From assembly GCA_023897205.1 (NCBI GenBank), contig JAHWDD010000005.1, forward strand, positions 4,464,001 through 4,528,000: a stretch of 64,000 nucleotides of DNA. The letters are read 5' to 3'. The DNA comes from Exophiala sp. HKRS030 (Eukaryota > Ascomycota > Eurotiomycetes > Chaetothyriales > Herpotrichiellaceae). The translations under genes were made by a program, and so were the position numbers. The first letter of the stretch is position 1, and every line of letters begins with the position of its first letter. Shown here piece by piece: positions 45,471 through 57,119 of the stretch. Below the pieces are notes generated by a model, which saw only the letters and a program-made list of their open reading frames with translations, ran no database searches and was not told the DNA's origin.

Positions 45471-48156
45471 ATGATTTCCCTCAAGCCCAACGACAATGGA
45501 GTTGAGAGATCAAGCTCCCGGGATTTACACGACAAGTCAATCTTGACCCTGACTCGCGCACCGAGGCCATATCACCGAAGAGGTGAATCCTTGTCACTGA
45601 TCAAAGAAATCCCGGGCGACCATGATTCTGGAAGTTCTAGTTTGAATACTCCTCCCGCACGAGTCGCAACGAGTCCAGTGAAAGTGGAACAGAAGCAGAT
45701 GATGAGAAGGGTCCTTTTCTCAAGGGACTACCGGCGCCGCCCTTGCGTGCGCATAAAGGCTTACGGGGCTCATCACCGGCTGACCTGACACCTGTCCCAA
45801 GTCCGTTGCCGACCCCTCCCGCATATGTCGAGATAGATGCCCACGAGTACTTCAAGAAAGACCGAAAGTTATACAAGACCTCCCAGCAAACCAATCGGCA
45901 GAGATCAGACTACGAGACATACAAGACGCGCAAACGGAAAGAAATCGCCCGCCGATGTACAGAATTGTCTCTCCTCTGGGGAATTGGCGCCATTGTTTGG
46001 TCCAGCAGAGGAGGATCTAGGGCCTTCGTCGACTGGCTCCACGAGCTGATATCATTCCTTCTTATTCCGCCATGCGTGTACCTATGTTATCCTGTCCGAC
46101 TTGCTTTCCGAGCCCACCGAGCCGGCAAGACTGTCTTTCAGTCCTTGCAGTTAGGCTTTCATATTCCCTCTCGGTTTGACCCTGGGCCACTGATGTATCC
46201 GGTCCTTCTCCCTCTTTGGATCGCCATTTCTCTTTTCAATCGGACCACCGCCTTCTTGCCAGCTGCCATCGTATGTGGACTTTCGTCTCTTCCAACAATA
46301 ATCATTGCGACACCAAAAGTCCCAGAGGTTGGGGCTTACATCCACTGGATGCTATCCGTTCTCCCACTTCATATGAAATTGATTACCTTTTCAGGGTTGA
46401 GCACCAAGCCACTCTCGTTGAAGCTTACTTCTGGATCTCCCATTGGTTTGGAAGACCTCGCCTTCATCTTTCCCCTTCATCAGACTCTACTCAACACTTT
46501 GGGCTATCTGACCACTTCCAGTCTCGACATTTCCGAGCTCCACCTCCTCTCCACAGCGCTGATCAATCTTTTGCTTTTTGCACATTCTCCGCAGGCGGAA
46601 ATTCTCAAGGCTCTGATCTGGATTGGAGGCTTGAGTCTCTTCATTACATGCAAAGAGCTTATGGTGTGGGAGGTAGCCCTCGCCCGCGTTCCCACTTGGA
46701 AGCTACTTAGACGTCGGAAAAAACAAGGTCTCCTGGCTCGTATTGATCAGGCGGTATGCGTGGTGCTTACAAGAGCAAGCCATCAGGCAAACCGAAACAC
46801 TTCATCTGAGAGCGAGGACGAGGAGCCAAGTCGATTTCCTCAGCTTCGAGCTTCGAAAAGACCACAACTCAAACTGAAAATGAACGGCAAGTCATCAACT
46901 ATGCCTGCTAAGGAACCCATGTCAGCGTTCGAAGTCAGCACGGCCAAGACCATCTCAATTGATCTGCCTAGCTTTCCAAAAAGACTTCGACGTAACACAT
47001 TCACAGGATTTGATGCACCGAGTAAATCCAAGTCAAAGACCGGAAAATCGGGGCAGTCTATAGGCCAACAAACATCGCCTTTTCTATCCCTTTCCTTGGA
47101 ACAGGCCAAGGTACGGAAATGGGTTTATGCTGGCCTAGTATACATATTCGTGGCTGCAACTATCTTGGGTCCGGTCAGGTTTTACGTCAGCCGAAAAGCT
47201 CTCAATGGTTACGAACCGTTTGGCTGGGCGGTTGGATACTTGTTCGGCAACATACCACCATTCCGCTTCTTGATTGTAAGCAACAATCTTGAGAGATGGC
47301 TAGTACTCCCAGCGAATCGTGATATTACAATCGACGACCAAGATTATTCAGTCGAGCACTTACGACAATACCGTCTGGGGCCTGCCAACACTCGACTTGC
47401 ACTTTGTATATATTGTGTGGCTGTTCTTCTTGTCGGCTTGATCACTGTTTTGCGATTGAGCTCAGTGGTTGAAGTCGATACCAGGCGAAAGGTTTTCCAC
47501 GGGATCATGGTTGCAATGCTGTTACCTACCATATTTGTGGATCCTTGTTTTATCGCTTTGGCACTTGGGCTAATACTGGCTATCTTCCTTCTTCTGGACC
47601 TGTTTAGAGCGTCGCAGCTCCCACCTATTTCGAAGCCTCTGACCAGTTTTCTGGCACCCTACGTCGATGGCCGTGATCATCGAGGCCCGGTGATTGTTTC
47701 TCACATGTTTCTACTCATAGGATGTGCCATTCCTCTCTGGTTGTCATTGGCAGCAGCTCCCGTGAAGGTGACGATCCATGGTCCGGATGGGAAACACGCG
47801 TTCGAGATATAAGCATGGTCAGTGGAGTTGTTTGTGTTGGCATGGGAGATGCAGCGGCCAGTCTTATTGGGCGGCGTTATGGCAAAACAAAATGGTACTG
47901 GGCTGGAGGAAAGAGCTGGGAAGGGAGCATCGCATTTTCTCTGGCAGTCACGGTTGGGCTTATGGCATCTTGGTTATGGCTGAGGCTAGGTGGATGGGTT
48001 TCATGGCAGGATACACCTGACGTCAAAGTAACACTGGGAAAGTGTTTGATTGCAGGGGTTGGTGCCAGTCTTTTGGAAAGTACTTTGACTGCCGCCAATG
48101 ATAATGTGGTGGTACCGATTGGGCTGTGGCTCCTTGTCCGGGGGTTGCAAATATAG
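45471..48156 (+). CDS. sec59: Dolichol kinase (Sec59-like), with two apparent missing bases
   Basis: Start ATG at 45471 (MISLKPNDNG). The N-terminal part reads in one frame to about 45656, then one frame back (...TSRNESSESGTEADDE, FLKGLPAPPLRAHKGLRG), then again one frame back near 47761 for the conserved C-terminal catalytic region (PWSGWETRV, SMVSGVVCVGMGDAAASLIG, GGKSWEGSIAF, ANDNVVVPIGLWLLVRGL). Both steps fall on CCC triplets (45654-45656, 47759-47761); one extra C at each gives a single 896-codon frame with no intron. An intron near 45583-45692 is a weaker alternative for the first step. The protein is an ER membrane enzyme with many helices that phosphorylates dolichol using CTP, needed for N-glycosylation, O-mannosylation and GPI synthesis. 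Family identity is strong; intactness is uncertain. Confidence 0.85.
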
Positions 48157-48464
48157 TAATAGAGTCAGGAGCAGAGTATGTGTGACGGATGATGATGTAT
48201 TCATGTCTATACCCAACGTATCTACGACTCTGTGTCGTCTTGGTCCCGGACTTTTTATTTGACATGTACTCGTTTGAAGCGCTCCTTTGTTGCCTAGCCG
48301 GGTGCCCGGGCACTCCAGGCTACCTAGAAGTTCACTAATAGTCGATCAAACCTTAACCGTGTGCAGAAGCTTGGATCATTTTTCCGCAAGGCATCCAAGA
48401 CACCTCTCTCCAATTGCATGGTGGTGTCGTGTCGATCCGAGAAGATCTGGCCGGATTTAGGCGA

Positions 48465-48940
48465 CGATAATACCGACTTTTGAGCCAAGGCTGAGCGGAA
48501 ACAATAACCGTACCTGGAAACTTATCACGCTAACCCGAAAATTGATAGGGTTACCAATGATCCAATGGAGAAGCATCATGGCATCATGGCATCATGGGCA
48601 AAAATTACATCACGGGATCATGTGCAACCCCAAACTGAGTGGCACTGATAAAGACGACACGTGATTGTTATCGCGAGACAAACAACCCCCAAGGCAACTG
48701 ACAGCTGATGATCTGGACTTCCGACCTATCTCGACCATTGAGATTGTAGCTGGCGGAGATGGGAGTCACAGGGAGTCAGAAGGTTGTAGCACTGATAGTA
48801 CGGGCTGATAGGGATTGTAGATTATTAAGTGGCTCTGATAAGTTAGCGTGGGCACTAATTGCATACCTCGTAAAGTTGTTACAACAGATACCTACGTACA
48901 TGGTCACGTGGTGGTGTCCCTGGTGTAAGGGCCGTTATCG
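48465..48940. promoter_or_regulatory. Cluster of nine HGATAR motifs upstream of ATG1
   Basis: Sites fitting HGATAR lie at 48465, 48522 (minus), 48543, 48646, 48668 (minus), 48793, 48806, 48836 and 48935 (minus). About 1.4 would be expected by chance in 476 bp on two strands with equal base use. HGATAR is the core site of the nitrogen GATA factors (AreA/Nit2, AreB). Confidence 0.6.
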
Positions 48941-49673
48941 TGGACCTCTCGGTGCCTGGAGATGGCTGCTTAGGTATCAGCCAGGCGCCAGGCTACAATC
49001 AGTAACAATAGGTCCCTTGATCTGCGCAAGTCACAAGTCCTGGGGAGTATCTTACCACCTATGCACCTCCCCACGTTCCATAGTCAGTAATCACAGATGC
49101 ACTAACTACTTAGTAGTCATAAAGTACAGGTTAGTACCGACTACAATACTAAGTGCACCGGACTTTCTCACTAATTGCATCTTCCCCATCCAAAATCCCA
49201 CGATACGAGTTCCCAGGTGCCAGTGACTCTCTGCCTGACTTCATCCTTCATCACACATCGTTACATATCGAAGCCTGTTTCTGTCCGTTGTCTCGTTTGC
49301 ATCATTCTCTTGTCCCCAGTTCTCCATCCATTGGATCCATCACGTCCTTAATCGTCGAGATAGCCCTGTCTTTGGTCTAGTTCCACTGCGTCGCTTCCCC
49401 ATCCTTGTCCTACCGACACAACACACCTTCATCCTCACATCGAGCCTGATCACTGGTCACTCCCTTCAGTCTCGACCGTCGAGCTTCGTCTAAAGCTTTT
49501 CGATTCTTGTCAATCCATTTGATCTACCGCTTACTCTCAATTCCCTTTCGTCACCTCTACCGTCTTTTGGAAGACACACCGCGTTCCTTATTGCGCAGCC
49601 TCCTGCCATATTGCGCCATCTCCACACTTACACTGAGTTGACGCCTGTTCTTCAGCCATCCACACACTCTCTC

Positions 49674-49703
49674 ATGCTCACACATTTTTCTCGCTTTTGG
49701 TAA
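49674..49703 (+). promoter_or_regulatory. Short upstream open frame 1 of ATG1
   Basis: ATG followed by eight codons and TAA (MLTHFSRFW). Relevant only if the ATG1 transcript starts upstream of it, which the CT-rich leader suggests. Confidence 0.35.
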
Positions 49704-49714
49704 TTCAGGAACCC

Positions 49715-49762
49715 ATGTTCATCTACATACTCGTGTATACTTGCACTCAACTGAACCCATAA
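49715..49762 (+). promoter_or_regulatory. Short upstream open frame 2 of ATG1
   Basis: ATG and fourteen further codons before TAA (MFIYILVYTCTQLNP). It could alternatively be a first exon (donor gtgtat at 49733) joined to 49829 in the kinase frame, which would avoid the need for a missing base in ATG1. Confidence 0.35.
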
Positions 49763-49835
49763 CGTCCTTTACACATCTATTGCACCCGATCCGAGCCGCC
49801 TCAAACTTCCACCAGCCTGGTGGTCCAGGGCGAAG

Positions 49836-52800
49836 ATGGCTACAACCAGTCTCCAGACCTCGACCCTCGAAGGTCAAAAGAGTCTGACAAGATAGGGAGC
49901 TTTCAAAGACAGGAGGAAATTGGTCGTGGTAGCTTTGCCACAGTTTACAAAGCCATTCACACTGTGAGCCATCTCTCCCTCCGCTCATCAGAAAGACACA
50001 GACTAACGAGCTGCCTTCTAGTCTCATTCCGGCACTCAAAGCATCGTGGCCATCAAGTCCGTCAACTTAGCCAAACTCAATAAGAAACTGAAAGACAATC
50101 TGACCTCGGAGATCTCCATTCTCAAAGGCCTCCACCATCCTCACATCGTTGCTCTGATCGATTGCAAAGAATCGAGTTCACATATTCATCTGGTGATGGA
50201 ATATGTTGCTCTCGGTGACCTCTCACAGTTCATCAAGAAGCGGGACACAATCAAGGACAACGACATGGTTGGAAACATGATGGTGAAATACCCCAATCCC
50301 AGGGTCGGTGGCCTGCATGAAGTGGTCGTCCGCCACTTTTTACAACAATTGGCTAGTGCTTTACAGTTTCTCCGGGCCAGGAATCTCATTCATCGAGACG
50401 TTAAGCCTCAGAATCTGCTACTGAGCCCATCACCTTCCTACTTTGTCCACCACAGACCTTACCCAATGCCTTATCAGACCGACGAGAACTCTCTGTCACC
50501 AGTTTGTGGTATCAAGTCACTTCCCATGCTCAAAATAGCCGATTTTGGCTTTGCCCGGTCCTTGCCTTCGACTGCTCTGGCCGAGACACTCTGTGGTTCG
50601 CCTTTATACATGGCTCCCGAGATTCTGAGGTACGAAAAATACGATGCAAAAGCAGATCTGTGGTCGGTAGGGACTGTGCTGTACGAGCTAATGACCTCGA
50701 AACCTCCCTTTCGAGCAAACAACCACGTCGAGCTTCTCAGAAGAATCGAGAAAGGGGACGATAAGATAAAGTTTGCCGACGAAATTGTCATCTCAGATGA
50801 TATGAAGAAATTGATACGGACCTTGTTGAAACGTGATCCTAAAGAGAGATTATCATTTCCGGACTTCTTCAGCAATACCATCATTGTTAGTGCTATCCCT
50901 GGATTGCATCCAGAAGATCTTCCCGCACCCGCGGAGGAGCAGCAGTCAGTAGAACCTGACCGTCGACGAAACAGTCGAACAGACCCTATCGGCGTGGCTC
51001 GTCCTCGTTCAGTCAAAGAACCCGAAAGTCCCTATTCCGATGCTAGCCGGAATGCTTCTGACGATACTGTTCAACGACGCTACTCGATAAGCCGCCGTCT
51101 CTCAAGTGCTCGTGATCAAACCGCCACACAGCGGAGACCATCCGAAGACCGACCAGTACCGACCGAGAATCCAAATGCTCGCCCCGCCCTTCACCCTCAT
51201 GCAACTGCTCCTGGTCGGCAAGAATTGGTTCATCGACCGACATCAACACCAATGGCACGCCAATCCAGTGGTGGCTCACACAAACTTCCTCCTTCATCCT
51301 TGCGCGGGCAGGTCTATGATGAAAAACAGGAGACAATTCTTCGAAAACAGCGTGAAGAGAAGGAACAGGAACGGGTGGAGCAGGAAATAGCTTTTGAACG
51401 AGATTATGTTCTTGTGGAGAAAAAAGCTGTTGAAGTGAACGCACTGGCTGATGAGTTGGATGCAAGTCCTCGCCTGAATAGAAACTCCTTACAAACTGCA
51501 ATGTCACCCAAATCTGGTGCGATGGTACGCAGAGCAACCACCCAAGGCCATCCGGCATCCACAACCGGTGCCCAAACCAGTGCTTCGAGAGCTGTTCAGA
51601 TCGCTCAAGGAAGACGGCCGGATGCCTTGCATCAACGGCAGAGTTCTTATGAACGACGGTATGGACCAAGTCCGAGTTCGGCAACATCAGCGATCTCAAA
51701 GGCTCTGAATCTGGCGAGTGGTCGACTATTTGGCGTTGGATTCTCACCACCAGTGAATCTTTTGCGAGGCGGCAAGTCACCACCTATTGGCTACAATCCT
51801 TTCCCAGCACATCCAGGTTCTCAAAGCAGTTTAGTCGTGATAGGAGACACGAACAAGCCACAAGCAACTGACGAGGATACCCGGTTTGTGCAGATTGTGG
51901 AAGAGCTCGCAAACAGGAGCGACGTCGTGTATGGCCTTGCGGAAGTGAAGTACAAGCAATTGACTCCCGCTGCACCATCTCATACAGGTCTTGGATTGCG
52001 AAGTCCTTCGACCGACAACGGATCCGAAAGCCCACTAGGTACCACGAGTGAAGATTTGACGGTTGAGGCAGCTGTGATTGTTTCGGAAGAAGCATTGGTG
52101 CTCTATGTCAAGGCACTTTCATTGTTGGCCAAGGCCATGGACACAGCTGCACGCTGGTGGACACGAAAGAATCGAACCGAGGCCAGTGACGAGAAGACTT
52201 ATCGGGTGTCTACCACGGCTGCAACAGCGGGACTCAGAATGAATAACGTGGTTCAATGGACTCGAAACCGATTCAATGAAGTTCTGGAAAAGACCGATCT
52301 GGTTCGGCTGAAGTTGATGGAGAGTCAACGTCATCTGCCCGAGGACCATCCCAGCCACCCCAACAACATCTCAACGACAACAGCGTCGAGTGCTGGACTC
52401 GGGACTTCGGCTGAGCAGGTGGTGGTTAGTACTGGGATTACAGCTGAGAGGTTGATGTATGACCGTGCCTTGGAGATGTGCCGAGCGGCTGCGATTAACG
52501 AACTCACGAACGAAGATCATCAAGGCTGTGAAATTTCATACGTGACGGCCATTCGAATGCTGGAAGCAATTCTGGAGAGCGACGACGATAGTGTCTCACG
52601 ACAAGGAAGTGCCACAAGTGACCAAGATGAAAAGGATGGCTTGATACCGATCAATGGCCTCGAGGCTGAAGACAGGCAGACAGTGAAGAATTGTAAGTTC
52701 ACCTATTAAAGGTGTTGAGGACTTTACTGATAATCGAATACAGTGGTGACCAGCATTCGGAAGAGACTTGGTATTCTCAGGCAAAAGATTCAAGTGAGTC

Positions 52801-52904
52801 AGAAGCGGGCATCAGCGCCAGCGATCACATCTCCTAGTCGAGCGTCACCACCAATTGTTCAACGGGGCAATAACATTGCCACTCTGACGCCTCCTCGAGC
52901 GTGA
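49836..52904 (+). CDS. atg1: Autophagy-initiating Ser/Thr kinase Atg1, with one apparent missing base
   Basis: The natural start is ATG 49836 (MATTSLQTST). At CCC 49864-49866 the frame must step back by one to read RRSKESDKIGSF and the kinase; one extra C gives 986 residues from exons 49836-49963, 50022-52692 and 52744-52904 (introns 58 and 51 nt). The kinase domain shows the glycine loop EEIGRGSFATVYKA, the VAIK lysine (about residue 55), HRDVKPQN (about 167), DFGFARSLP (about 217), GSPLYMAPEIL and DLWSVGTVLYELM. A long Ser/Pro/Gln-rich linker contains the expected Atg13 and Atg8 contact region, and the C-terminal part (from about SEEALVLYVKALSLLAKAMD) matches the EAT/MIT tandem that binds Atg13. 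Atg1 starts autophagosome formation on nitrogen starvation. Confidence 0.9.
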
Positions 52905-54197
52905 AACGACTTTTGACGGAGAAATATAAGGTGATTGCCAGAAGTCGGCGAAGGACAGTGGGGGAAAAGAGTGTGTTTGGGCATGTGGTTTGAAAATCTT
53001 CTACGGGCATCAACTGTCATGGGAGGCAAGTTGATTGCTTGGCTGTAATTACTCTTTATTTTTGGTGTGCTTGTTGTATAGGAGTTTCTCATTGGGCATA
53101 TCCTGCGGCGCCGGGGTCCTTTCCACTCCAGAATGGAAGGAGTGTGAGACTTTGATGACTTTGACGACTGAAAGAGATACGGTTGGTGGTTCTCGTTTGC
53201 TTGTGTACTACATGGATCATCGGGAGGGGTGGATTGGATTGGAATATATCACAAGAAGATACCCCCTTGTTCTCTTTTGAGCGATTGATACGGTGGTACA
53301 GACGAAGGCACGGACAGGAAGATAAGGAGTTGGACAATAGTGGCTGATTGGCCGACTTCCATGAAAGATGAATTACCAACGAATGAATGAACGAACGATT
53401 GAATGATCTTGAATTGGGGCTCAAAATGCCCTCGTATCTTTCAATGAGAATTTCAACGTAAACCGCTCCGTTTTAAAGCAGTTCGGACGGCAGATCTCGA
53501 CCTGGTGGCCAAGGACACTGCGGTTTTGCTGTCAACTTCATATTCTGGATTGTATCAGACTTTCTATGGATAACCACTCGCGGGATATTTCTTCCTAGTG
53601 ATTTCCTCAAACTTGCTGGAAATTCAATCTGGCAAAAGCAAAACGACCAAGATGGTCAGAATTTGAAACAACAAGAATCAAGAATGCGTGGGAGCACAAA
53701 TGGCATTTTGATGCTGTGTCTTGCCATGGAGGTTCCCCGATCTGGGACCGAAGTAGGAGGAAAGATGTTATTTCCTTTACTTACGCTATTGATATTGGAA
53801 GATCATTAGTTGTTATGGTCGAGGATATAACTACCATTCATGAGGTGTAGAGAGGTAGGTATCTGGGTAGACCTGAAGTAGTGAGAGAAAGGGTTGTTGA
53901 GAAAATCCAGAGTCGGAAGGTGCCCACCTCATGTTCGCCGCACCTTCTATATTCAGACATGTCCTCGATGCGGCAGGCGCGATCGATGGGCATCATGTTT
54001 ACTCCTACTAACTGGTGTGCCTGCCACCCTGCCCACCTTTATAGCCACTTGATAGGCAAAACCAGGCATTCACTGATCAGCCGTGCATCTCCAACAACTC
54101 AACCTGCGCCCAATACCATCATCGAAAGAAGCCTGCCTCCAATTCTTCTTCCCACCCCTCCTACGCCTTTCACCCTCCTCTGTTGAATTATCGTTAG
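52905..54197. other. Intergenic, 1.3 kb
   Basis: 3' flank of ATG1 and promoter of the aminopeptidase gene. The last 150 bases before the ATG are C-rich leader. No gene seen. Confidence 0.45.
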
Positions 54198-57119
54198 ATG
54201 ACGCTGTTCCCACGGTCTCTACACCGGCTAGCTGAATTCAAGACTCATCATCTTCTTCGGTCATCTGTCGTTGCCAGAATCGCACCACGGCCGCCGTGTA
54301 CTGCCTCACAATCCTTGAAACCTCATCTTCAACATAGAGCCTTTCGCTCTTTGACAGGTTCTTCTGCGCCGACAAGATCTCGTCAGCCTTGTGTTTCTTC
54401 GTCTCGACTACCACCCTCTAGTTTTTTACTCCGACCCACCATCAGTTCGCTCAATATGTGTCGCTTCAGGTCAGACTCGCCTGGTGCTGTCACCACAGCT
54501 GGTCGGGTGATCCTGCCAACCAACGTCGTGCCTCAGCACTACGACATCACTATCGAAGTCGATTTCGACAAGTTCACCTTCGATGGAACGGTCATTATTG
54601 ATCTCGATGTTGCGAAAGACACCACTTCTATTTCCCTCAATACCTTGGATATCAAGATTCATTCCACCGAAATCCATGCCGATGGTGCTCTCGTGACATC
54701 CTCCCCCAGCCTGACCTACGACAAGGACACACAAACAACAACGGTTGACCTGGGTGGCAAGACTCTCTCCAAAGGACAAAAGGTTCAGCTGAAGCAAACG
54801 TACACCGGAGAATTGAATGACAAGATGGCTGGCTTCTATCGGTCCAAGAGACGGGACGGTCAAGTGCTGGCTGTAACTCAGTTCGAGGCCACCGATGCGA
54901 GAAGGGCGGTGCCTAGTTTCGACGAGCCAGCCCTCAAGGCTGAATTCACTGTCACACTTATCGTCGACGATGATAAGACAGCCTTGTCGAACATGGATGT
55001 TGCTTCAGAAACGGTGGTCGACTCCAAGATCACTGGTGGCAAGAGAAGGGCAGTCAAGTTCAATCGATCACCGAGAATGTCGACTTATCTTCTGGCTTTC
55101 ATCGTTGCTGAGCTCAAGTCAATCTCCACTGACAAGTTCCGTCTACCGATCAAGGTATGGATGACGCCAGAGCAAAATGAGGAGGATGGAAAGTTTGCCT
55201 TGGAGGTCGCGGCTAAGACCCTTGAGTTCTACGAAAAAGCTTTCCAAGCTCCGTACCCTCTGCCTAAGATGGATATGGTTGCAATTCCGGATTTTGCCGC
55301 CGGTGCCATGGAAAATTGGGGTTTGGTGACCTATAGAGTCGTCGACTTACTGTTCGATGAGAAGTCAGCTGGCGCGGCTACTAAAGAACGGGTTGCAGAA
55401 GTTGTACAGCACGAATTGGCGCATCAGTGGTTCGGTAACTTGGTGACAATGGACTTTTGGGATGGCCTTTGGTTGAATGAAGGTTTTGCTACATGGATGA
55501 GTTGGTATAGTTGCAATGCATTCTATCCTGAATGGAAAGTATGGGAAACATTTGTGATTGATACCCTACAAGGGGCTTTGGGATTGGATGGTCTGCGAAG
55601 TTCGCATCCAATCGAAGTACCAGTGCATCGGGCTGAAGACATCAATCAGATCTTCGACGCTATCTCTTATTCGAAAGGTTCGGCAGTGTTGAGGATGATT
55701 TCCAAATATCTTGGGGAGGATGTTTTCATCGATGGCGTCAGGAGATATATCAAAAAGCATGCTTGGGGTAACACTCAGACCAGCGACTTATGGAACGCTC
55801 TTGGAGATGCCAGCGGCAAGGATGTCGCTCATCTGATGGATATCTGGACCAAGAACATTGGATACCCCGTGGTCACTGTGACAGAGAATGCGAAGGATTC
55901 GAGCATCACTCTCAAGCAAAATCGATTCCTCAGGACAGGCGACGTCAAGCCTGAAGAAGACAAGGTACTATATCCTGTCATTCTCGGACTCAAGACCAAG
56001 AGTGGAGTTGATGAGACACTGATCCTATCGGAACGTGAACAAACCTTCAAAGTCAAGGGTGGACTAGACTTCTTCAAGTTAAATTCGGATCATTCGGCGC
56101 TTTATCGAACCAGCTATAGCCCAGAAAGACTCACAAAACTCGGTGAGGCCGCAAAGGAAGGATTGTTGACGGTGGAAGACCGAGCTGGAATGATTGCTGA
56201 TGCGGGAGCGTTGGCTGCCAGTAGTTACGGAAAGACATCTGGTATTCTCAGCCTGCTTCAGTCCTTCAACACTGAAACTCAATTCGTCGTTTGGAACGAG
56301 ATCCTGACTCGGATCAACTCGGTGCGTAACACGTGGATCTTCGAGGATGAGACAACGAAGGATGCCCTCAAGGCCTTCCAGTTGAGCTTAACGTCGGCCA
56401 AGGCTCATGATCTCGGGTGGGAATTTGCCGAAGACGAAGATCACATTCAAAGTCAGTTCAAGAGTTTGATGTTTGGATCAGCAGGATTGGCAGGCGACAA
56501 GAAAATCGAAGCAGCTGCAAAAGAGATGTTCAACAAATTCTTGCAGGGAGACTTTGCGGCAATTCACCCGAATCTAAGAGCATCGGTCTTTGCGATAGCT
56601 CTTCGAGATGGGGGAGAGAAAGAATGGGATGCACTCCTCGCGAGATATCACTCGGCACCTACATCTGACGAGAAAAACACATGTTTAAGGAGTCTGGGTA
56701 GAGCCAAGAGTCCAGAATTGATCAAAAAGACATTGGATTTGGCATTAAGCGGAGAGGTGAAGACACAGGACATCTACATGCCCATTGGTGGACTAGGAGC
56801 TACTTCCGAGGGAATCAATCAGAGATACGAATGGCTACAGAAGAATTGGGACGTCTTGGTGGAGAAACTGCCACCGAGCATGAGCATGTTGAGCAGTGTG
56901 GTTAGCATCTGCGTGGCAGGATTTACCAGCGAGAAGCAATTGGCGGACGTTGAAAGATTCTTTGCAGATAAGGACAAGAAGGGATATGACCGCAGTCTAC
57001 AACAAAGTCTGGATAGTATCCGGGCCAAGGCGAACTGGTTGACAAGGGATGCAGATGATGTTCAGACGTGGTTGAAAGAGAACGGATATCTGGAAAAGGC
57101 CCAAAGTGGCAAGTTGTAG
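54198..57119 (+). CDS. ape2: M1-family zinc aminopeptidase (Ape2/Aap1-like)
   Basis: Single exon of 973 residues. The first 85 residues are Arg/Ser/Leu-rich and free of a hydrophobic signal, resembling a mitochondrial presequence, and an internal ATG (MCRFRSDSPG) could give a cytosolic form, as in yeast Ape2. The catalytic part shows GAMENWG (from residue 369), the zinc site HELAHQWFGN (His405 and His409) with the third ligand Glu428 in LNEGFATWMSW, and Tyr in DAISYSKGSAVL. The C-terminal half is the helical ERAP1-like domain ending ENGYLEKAQSGKL. The enzyme removes N-terminal residues from peptides with preference for neutral or basic residues. Intact frame, no oddities. Confidence 0.95.
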   Translation: MTLFPRSLHRLAEFKTHHLLRSSVVARIAPRPPCTASQSLKPHLQHRAFRSLTGSSAPTRSRQPCVSSSRLPPSSFLLRPTISSLNMCRFRSDSPGAVTTAGRVILPTNVVPQHYDITIEVDFDKFTFDGTVIIDLDVAKDTTSISLNTLDIKIHSTEIHADGALVTSSPSLTYDKDTQTTTVDLGGKTLSKGQKVQLKQTYTGELNDKMAGFYRSKRRDGQVLAVTQFEATDARRAVPSFDEPALKAEFTVTLIVDDDKTALSNMDVASETVVDSKITGGKRRAVKFNRSPRMSTYLLAFIVAELKSISTDKFRLPIKVWMTPEQNEEDGKFALEVAAKTLEFYEKAFQAPYPLPKMDMVAIPDFAAGAMENWGLVTYRVVDLLFDEKSAGAATKERVAEVVQHELAHQWFGNLVTMDFWDGLWLNEGFATWMSWYSCNAFYPEWKVWETFVIDTLQGALGLDGLRSSHPIEVPVHRAEDINQIFDAISYSKGSAVLRMISKYLGEDVFIDGVRRYIKKHAWGNTQTSDLWNALGDASGKDVAHLMDIWTKNIGYPVVTVTENAKDSSITLKQNRFLRTGDVKPEEDKVLYPVILGLKTKSGVDETLILSEREQTFKVKGGLDFFKLNSDHSALYRTSYSPERLTKLGEAAKEGLLTVEDRAGMIADAGALAASSYGKTSGILSLLQSFNTETQFVVWNEILTRINSVRNTWIFEDETTKDALKAFQLSLTSAKAHDLGWEFAEDEDHIQSQFKSLMFGSAGLAGDKKIEAAAKEMFNKFLQGDFAAIHPNLRASVFAIALRDGGEKEWDALLARYHSAPTSDEKNTCLRSLGRAKSPELIKKTLDLALSGEVKTQDIYMPIGGLGATSEGINQRYEWLQKNWDVLVEKLPPSMSMLSSVVSICVAGFTSEKQLADVERFFADKDKKGYDRSLQQSLDSIRAKANWLTRDADDVQTWLKENGYLEKAQSGKL

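Larger units (their letters stand above)
48157..49835. promoter_or_regulatory. 1.7 kb upstream region of ATG1
   Basis: Contains a GATA-motif cluster (48465-48940), a triple GCATCATG direct repeat (48573-48596), and from about 49160 a CT-rich stretch typical of a long 5' leader, with two short upstream frames. No protein-coding gene is supported. Confidence 0.6.

Noticed and set aside
47740..47815. Programmed frameshifting in SEC59
   Set aside because: No slippery heptamer, and the same one-base pattern recurs in unrelated genes, which favours sequence error.
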